Assembly (NCBI GenBank): GCA_022453515.1
Contig: JAJNNY010000022.1
Coordinates: 372,001 to 436,000 of the forward strand
Origin: Astrocystis sublimbata
Taxonomy: Eukaryota > Ascomycota > Sordariomycetes > Xylariales > Xylariaceae
Length of the DNA stretch: 64,000 nt
Direction: 5' to 3'
The translations under genes and the position numbers were made by a program. Shown piece after piece: positions 56,828 through 64,000 of the stretch (position 1 is the stretch's first letter; each line of letters opens with the position of its first letter). The notes under the pieces are model-generated. The model had not been told where the DNA came from. It saw only the letters and a list, made by a program, of their open reading frames with translations, and made no database searches.

Positions 56828-59415
56828 GTGGTTGAGCCAACAGGTCGAATGTCTTGAGCTATAGACGTTGAGAATCAAGTCTATATTCTCACCAATTCCT
56901 GACTTTGAAGTCGAGATTTCGGTGGTCGGGCAACAAATCAAGACAGGACAGAGGCGGAGGTTTTGGAGTGTTCGCGGTTGGGAATAGACATGAACCTATA
57001 TATATGAGGCGAATGTAACTGGACAAGCGCAGTAGTGTAAGATGCTAGTGAGGGGACTGGGCCGATGCACTGTCCGCCGGCTACGCTAGACCTTAGCACG
57101 CTTGGCTAGCTCGATGAGCCGGGATGGCCTTGATTCCGAGGTGCAGTCTTTATGTGTTTATGACATGGTGTACCAGCTATGTGGGTGGTGCCAGCAGGTT
57201 TGGCGCGATGCTATTGATGGTGCCGGAGAAATAAAAGGGCTGGTCAAGCTACGTAAGCCAGGCACCAACAGCGGACGTTGATTTCCGGACTGGCCTACAG
57301 TACCAGGCGAGCCAGGTAGTTACCCAGTTTCAAAAATAAACCTCTGGCTGCTCTGGCTCGCCTTGGCTCACTGGCTAACTGGCGTTTACGAGGACACAGC
57401 CACTGTGCCGTGCTGACGTGAAATACCTGCGAGACAGGCACACGGGCTCAACAGGTCATACGGAATCGTGCTTCGTGCAGCTCAGAAAACAAATTGGCTG
57501 TGTGGACACTGGCCACTGTGACATCTGAACAATCAGCTCGTTGCTTTGTTCTCGTGTTAGCGCAGTGCAACAATATCATCAACAACAACAACATGAGATG
57601 TGCAGATGCCGAGTGGACAAGAACAGGCAGGCATGAAGTCCCGGAAAAGGCGGCCCACGATGACCAGCCTCTGGACACGCTACTGTAGACACGCTAGGCT
57701 AGCACGAAGCCCCACCACGCGGCCCCCCCAATCCTGCGCAACTTAGTACATGTAGGTAGCTGCAGCGTAAACCCCGTATCGACCTGTCAGCCGTTGACAC
57801 TCCAGCGCATTCCAGACGCCATTCCAAGTCTGTCCAAGGTCCTAATGGAGCAAGGCCGCGTCTCGTCTCACTTATACTTATCAGGCGAACAATGGATGGT
57901 TTCTAGCTCATGATTTCTACCTGGCCGTCATATCACGTCAAGAACCTGAGACGAGAGGTAATTAATTGCGCACCATCCGAACTCCAACTGCATTGAAAAC
58001 CACGTTGGGCAATTTGAACTTATCGAGGCATGTCGATGACGTCCACGAGGGTGGGCCGATCTACTCTATAATCGTCCTAGCCTGTCCATATAGCTCGAAC
58101 ACAGCATGGCAAGCCGAACAGGCGAGCAGGCATGGGCGAGCACGGCTCTCTCCAGTGAAGATCTCGGACGTGCTCCGGTTTAAAATACGAGCATTTTCGT
58201 CAGGCCCGGCCGCGGCATTGATTGCCTATTGTACGGTACGCAACGTGCTCAGCCCTGGGTTGGTACGGCAATCGAATCGCTATCGGCATGGATTCGCATG
58301 GTGGTGATGGGGACTTATGATGCATTTCAAGGCTGAGGGTTCGTAAAAGGTTTTGGCGCAGGGGGACTCGTCTGTTCACTTAAAATAGAGAGGATGGGGA
58401 TCAAGTCGTCTGCTTTGTCTCTCGTAAATCGTGATAAGCCTCTCAACCTCAATCATGATCGACCAGGATAGCGTCCTAAGTATATACCTAGGTATCTTAC
58501 CAAACCATCTGTATCTCTATGCTCTCTCACTTGACAATACCTGCTTTCCATCGCATTTCTTCACAACAAGAAAACTGTGATTGTCCTGAGTCATTATTAG
58601 TTAAGACTTAATATGTAGATTGGCTACACTACCTAATGATACAGAAGAACACAACTACTGCTTGAAATAAGTCGAATGTTATTTTATTGGCAATCGCCGA
58701 TTACCTTGTCATGCCTGTCATCCTTAAAGACAGTAATTACGTTTGGCGTTTGGCTGTTGAGCTGAAGTAGCCATTTGCTCACTAGTACCTATGTAGGTCA
58801 ACGTTGTTGAGTCAGTTCCATTGTTGGGTGATCAATCTCTGATTCAAGATGCTTTCTGATACTTATTAAGGGTCGATCTAGAGACAAATGGAAATTTGTA
58901 TGCGTTCACAGAAGGTAGGAGGTATTTGGTGTTTTGTTAAAAGAACGGCCGCTTCTTACTACTAGGTATGTAGAACCACGCTAGGTCGCTTGACAGAAGC
59001 CACCTCCAGTTGGAAGGCACATACGAGTACTGCACAGTAGGTTGTATTCATAAGCTTGCCCCACATTCCCATACACACACACCTACATGTTCTGTACTTC
59101 GTACTTACCTAACCTACGGCTGAATACTAGCGCAGCAGGTACCTAGGTAGGTACCCTACCTCCCAGTCAATTGAACAGCTCACACAGGATAACCTCAAGA
59201 CACACATGTGATTGCGCATCGTCTCTCCATCTGCGCAGCCCCTTCTCCGCTACCCGACTCGACTCGCCATCCTCCGACTCATCCGACAGCTACCATTCTC
59301 CGTCCGCCGAGGCCAAGGCCATGCGCATACGTTGGAAATAAACACAGTCAACCCGACAACTCCAGCTCTCCCATGACACCAGACGCATTGTGAGGCCAAC
59401 TGGTCCCCCCCCGCT
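56828..59415. other. Long intergenic region between divergent genes
   Basis: About 2.6 kb. TATATA near 56997-57004 lies about 170 bp upstream of the GPI gene start. Several TACCTAGGTA motifs occur (58488, 59139). Open frames at 57494-57688 and 57966-58307 show no protein-like features. No RNA gene seen. Confidence 0.45.
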
Positions 59416-62152
59416 ATGCCTGACCATCCTGGTCCTTCAACTACTGCCCACGAAGCTGAAGCTGTCTCGGCGCGTCCCGACCACGACAGTTTTGATAACC
59501 TGCTTTCGCGAACCCCCCATCCTTACCATCGCCAGCCCGACGAGCTGCTCGAACCCTCGAGTCGCCTTGTCGGTAGACATAGCCCCCCGCCCACCGACAG
59601 CGGCACCGAAGCCGACGATGAGCACTTCCTCAAGGGCCTGCCTGCCCCGAGGAGGCTCCGTAAGGGCTTCAATGGACGGCATGAAGCTTCATCGGGCGCT
59701 TCTACTCCCTTCCGCGCACTCACCCCGCTCGTCGACGACGAAGCTCGACGATTCTCCTTTGCCAAGAAAGAGACCTCGGCGAACCAAACCCCACCCCTAG
59801 CCGTAGACAGGCTGAGAAGAAAGAGAATGAGGGAGGTTGTCCGTCGCTCTACCGAGCTCCTGATTCTCGGGGCCTTGGGCCTATGCGTGTACACCAATGC
59901 ACAAGTGCGACCTATTATACAAAGGTCGAGCCGAGGTAATACCCTCCCTGCTGCCGCCGCGCTGCCTCACGAAGAACAGCTGACTAATGGATACATATAC
60001 AGAGATTCGCCATGCCGCAGCAGCTATCGTGACTTTGGTCGCCCTCTATCCGCTGCGATTACTGATCTGGGCTTATTCGCACCGGGTGCCCTCGAGAACA
60101 CTCCCCATCAAGGTGCCCTCAGTGTTCGACCCAGCACCGCTCTTTTACCCGCCGACCATAACAATCTCGATTGCCGCTCTGATTGCCGTCAATAACGAGG
60201 CTGTTCTGCTTCCTAATATAATACTCGCCCTCTGTTCTCTACCACGAGCACTGATTCCAACGCTCTCGTTGCCCGGCGAGGATGTCAACCCCATCCATTG
60301 GGTCGTAACGTCTGCGCCTTTGGCTATACCCCGTCTCCTTGGTGACCTTGCCATCACCCCAACATACAAGGGCAGTACGAATCCATCACCGGCGGCCCTT
60401 CCCCCCGAGGCAGCAATACTCCTCTATCCTCTGCATTGCAGTCTTCTCCACGTCCTGCATACCTTGACAACCACCAGTCTCCTGGCAGCGGAACTACAAT
60501 TGCTCTCAGTTGGCCTTATAAACATCCTCCTCCTGTCTTCCTCCCCACAGATTACTATCCTCAAGGCAATGCTTTGGGTGGGGGGTCTGGACATTCTGGT
60601 GTCCTGTACGAAACCTATTCAGTGGGGAATAGCGCTCGCGCGTGTACCCAAATGGCGCTTCAAGCAATCACCAAATCCCGTGAAACGACGAACTGTTTTC
60701 CTCTCAACCCTGATGCCGTGGAGGAGAATGAGACACGACCTGTTCCACGCGCCCTTGGATAGTTCGTCCTGTAGCTCGTGTGAAGCCATGGACGATCCAG
60801 ACGATACGGATGACGCCCCGAATCAGATGCCAAGAGGACTCACACGAGTGCGGTCGGTGAACGTAGATGGTGCGCGAATCGCTCGAGACCTCGAAGTAAG
60901 CTCCTGCTCAGGCCTTGATGGCGTTATAGAGAAGAGGACAGCAACGAAACAGGCTCGTAGGCATACTCTGCCATCGACCGGCAACCAGCGCAAAGTCCAA
61001 ACTCACACGCCATCAGGCCGAAAAAAACGCTCGGCATCTGTCTCCATCAAAGCTTTCGTCTCCCTCACTTATCACCAGGCGACGCTTCGCAAGTGGATCT
61101 ATGCCTTGTATGTCTATATTTGCTTTGTGGCGACTATACTACTCCCAATTCACCCGATCGGGGTCAAGGAAGCAGTGGAGCATGAATCGTTGAATGGCGA
61201 CGAACCTGTTGGATGGGCCTTGGGTTACCTGTTTGGCGATATCCAGTGGTTTAGGTGGAAGGTCGTGAGTCACAACCTGGTGTGGTGGATACCCCTCCCA
61301 GCAAGGTTTTCTCGTGAGAGCGATAAAGCCGCACAACAAGGGCGGGCCGAACAATTCCAAACCGTCTTTGGTGCTGCAAACACTCGTTTGTTACTCGGTG
61401 CCCACTGCTTGGCGATCATCACTGTTGGACTATTTATAGTCTTCAGGCTGTCGCCGGTGTGCGAGGTGGATACACGTCGGAAAGTGTTCCATTTCATGAT
61501 GGTAGCCATGTTTGCTCCTGCGACATACATTGACCCATGCTTTGTAGCATTGGCCCTTTCCATCGTCCTTGCCGCTTTCCTGCTCCTTGACTTGTTGCGG
61601 GCAAGCCAGCTGCCTCCCTTATCTAAGCCCCTTGCCCTCTTCCTGGCCCCTTACGTTGATGGGCGTGATCTTCGGGGCCCCGTCGTCATCTCGCATATCT
61701 TCCTTCTTATCGGATGCGCAATCCCGTTGTGGCTCTCTCTGGGATCACTCCCCCGAGCGGGCTCCGGCCACCTACAAGGCTGGGATGTGCCTTCTCGAGA
61801 GATCGCCATGATATCCGGCGTTATCTGCGTTGGCTTGGGCGATGCGGCTGCTTCCTTGATTGGACGACGTTACGGACGACACAAGTGGTTCTGGGGCGGG
61901 GGCAAGAGCCTCGAGGGTAGCGTCGCCTTCGCAAGCGCCGTGTTTCTGGGTCTCATGGCCGCTCATATATGGCTGCGGATTGGCGAATGGGCGCCTACAA
62001 ATCGGTATTCCGATACCTTGCAGACTACGATGAAGAAGGCGGGGGCCTGCGGCGCCATGGCCAGCCTCACAGAGGCGGTGCTGACCGGCGGAAATGATAA
62101 TGTCGTCGTACCTGTAGTCTTATGGGCCTGTGTGAAGAGCCTGGGTGTGTGA
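59416..62152 (+). CDS. Dolichol kinase (SEC59 family)
   Basis: Predicted 889 residues in two exons; intron 59936-60002 (branch GACTAATG) joins RPIIQRSSR to EIRHAAAAIVTLVALYPL. A hydrophilic N-terminus of about 130 residues leads into a polytopic membrane protein with many helices. The C-terminal catalytic region contains DTRRKVFHFMMVAMF and the CTP-binding block GLGDAAASLIGRRYGRHKW followed by GGGKSLEGS, as in yeast Sec59 and human DOLK. The enzyme phosphorylates dolichol with CTP in the ER, supplying dolichyl phosphate for N-glycosylation, O-mannosylation and GPI anchors. It is longer than yeast Sec59 (about 519 residues) because of the N-terminal extension and a Ser/Arg-rich loop near 350-450; such extensions are usual in filamentous fungi. 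Confidence 0.93.
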
Positions 62153-64000
62153 GGTGCTATAAAAGACGGTTGGGAAGGTCATTCACATCGCGGGAGCTAA
62201 TCGGGGCAGAGGGTATGAAAATCCGAAATTTTGCATCGCTTGGCGTAACGGTGGGAAAAGAGAATAAAGGTAAATTCCATTGGACTGCATAGAGACATGT
62301 GATATAAAACAGGCGTGGAGTTCTCACATGGTTTTACGGGTTGCCTAGGGATAGGTTCATGCATATCATATACCAAGCTGTTTTCGATCTGCTTTTGGGA
62401 GCACTTCTTCATACTCAATTACGATTAAATAACATATTACCCATCCTCTTTCTAGACAATTGCATCGATCCCGTTTTCAAAAGGGAAATTGAGAGACATA
62501 CATGCCTGTGCCTAGGTAGTATTCTGTCTCCGTGAGAGCACTTCAAGGTTATAAAGATGTGAGGAAGGTAGGTATATTTCCACGTGGAATAAGAGACGTT
62601 ACTTTATGCATACTTGGGAGTTCACGCTTAGTCATTAGGTCGTGCCATGACCTGCGGGTTGAGGAGGGAGGCAGCGGCCCGCCCGACCCCAGGCACCCAG
62701 GGCCAAACGGTCGGGGAAACCACTCGCCTGAAAATGCCCCTGGCTCGCCTGGTCTATGGGCTGTGCTTGTGCTCATCCTTGCGCTTCCGCGATGGCGTCA
62801 CTGGAGTAGAGAACTTCCACGCAGACACTGAGCGACAGTCACAGGGACTCAAAAACCGCCAATTATTAAGCCGATGACGATGGAAGTATGCTTAATGGAG
62901 GTAAGGAGGTAGGTCAAACAAGTAAGTAAGTAGCCTCCGATCTAATCCAACATGAGTCTGTCCTCCCGATAGAGCACGATAAACTTGGCGAAAAAACAAA
63001 GCATCGTATTCGGCAAGACCTTTCGTGCTACCACTATTTCAGGTAGATAGGGGCCACCTTCTCTTCGTACTGCGGGTTAGGCATCGTGGGCCATGTTGGG
63101 TGCGTGTAGTGGATCACGCCCAGACTCGGACTTTCTACTGTACTCACAGTTGCTGCTCCGTAAGCAGCAGGTATTGTCTTCTCTTCTTCTTTCTCAGTTT
63201 GGAATTTTTGCTTTTGTTTTCAGTTATGTGGACTTGGCTGTGTCTTGCTACCTACATGTAGGTACCAATGTGAGTTGATGTACATACTACCTATGTTGGG
63301 GCAATACTAAATAAAGAGCCGCCATGGTAATCGAAGTTTCTAGTCGTACCTGAATATGTAGGTAGGTAGGGAGCGGAGCGTCGGTGGACGGTGGACGCAA
63401 TGGTCGCTAATCCCATCTGCGCTACCGTGGAAACACTCGGTCGAGCGTTGAGTCTGTCGCGCTCTCAATGAACTTGATTGGTCTAGATATCTCTGGAGAT
63501 GATGATCTCAGGACTCCAATAGGTGGGCATTAGGGGCTAGACCCTTACAGCAGCGCAAGATGCGGCCAAACTCAGGTAAGTACAGCAGCATACTTAAGTA
63601 GGTGTTGCAATTCCCTGGCCATTGAGGTCTCTCCAATTCCTGGTGCCGGTATGCAATATGGCATTGGCGGAGTTCCCAATGATCAATCCCGGTCTGGTTT
63701 TCATAAAGTACTGTAAAGGCCTGTGCCCACCTCGCCCACCTCGAGTTGTGCTTCAGGCGCCTTGGGGATTGTTTCATTGCAGGTGGGCTGGACCAGCTGC
63801 CCCTCAAGACTCACTCGCTGGAGCACTTGTCGGACTCGGACTCGGTTTTGTGCAGCACTTCGGTACGCAGCCGTAGCCGGCAGGCCTTCAATTATACTTG
63901 GTTGTCCACGAGCGCACTGAACATTGAATTAGTCAGGATAGCACATGAATGCTGCGGATAAAAACGTGGGACTCCTCAGGGCTCCTTCGGTAGAATCCGG
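62153..64000. other. Terminal intergenic region, no gene recognised
   Basis: About 1.85 kb after dolichol kinase. It contains TAGGTAGGTA repeats (62912, 63360) and a CTACATGTAG palindrome (63251). The short frames do not look like real proteins. Confidence 0.45.

Overview
The window is nuclear DNA from a filamentous ascomycete (Pezizomycotina, most likely Sordariomycetes). The evidence is the gene style (many 49-110 nt introns with GTAAGT-like donors, CTAAC/CTGAC branch points and YAG acceptors), a HET-domain protein, a glucose-repressible Grg-1/CCG-1 protein, a THI5/NMT1 gene with a TPP riboswitch in its 5' leader intron, a DUF6594-type protein and GPI-anchored wall proteins. Names come from motif and domain recognition in the translated sequence. 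Splice sites were placed by eye, and nearly every proposed model gives an uninterrupted reading frame.

Layout. 1-1919 (+): 3' part of an amidase with eight introns and one in-frame TGA. 3627-7988 (-): DEAH-box RNA helicase of the DHX57/YLR419W type, divergent from an aprataxin-like HIT/zinc-finger protein (8569-9558, +). 10013-12409 (-): HET protein. 13080-13648 (-): AT-hook protein. 14314-14886: a 573-bp TIR element flanked by TA, probably a MITE. 15718-17010 (+): isopenicillin-N-synthase-like 2-oxoglutarate oxygenase, convergent with TRAP-alpha/Irc22 (17403-18386, -). 19139-21180 (-): CocE/S15-type hydrolase. 21798-23833 (-): secreted sulfatase.

23.8-33.1 kb is gene-poor. It holds only two tandem paralogous small Cys-rich proteins (27448-27888 and 28437-28892, both +), whose promoter and 5' leader appear to be duplicated with them. 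33140-34535 (+): DUF6594-like membrane protein. 35677-40896 (+): a 1739-residue protein with a C-terminal telomeric ssDNA-binding (POT1/Cdc13 type) domain, a SUMO-interaction-like motif and six acidic repeats. 40.9-44.4 kb is non-coding. 44374-44702 (+): Grg-1. 45419-46364 (+): EBP/EXPERA sterol-isomerase-like protein. 46615-48048 (-): glutamine-synthetase-like enzyme. 49114-50338 (-): THI5 with its riboswitch intron (50366-50610). 51533-52420 (-): GPI-anchored-like protein with His-Asp repeats. 53821-54354 (+): FAM32A-like. 55630-56827 (-): Ser/Thr-rich GPI protein. 59416-62152 (+): dolichol kinase. The last 1.8 kb shows nothing coding.

The genes are mostly unrelated housekeeping and accessory genes, and I see no biosynthetic cluster. 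The most unusual items are the His-Asp repeat surface protein, the tandem Cys-rich pair, the repeat-bearing telomeric protein, the TA-flanked TIR element and the nonsense codon in the amidase.
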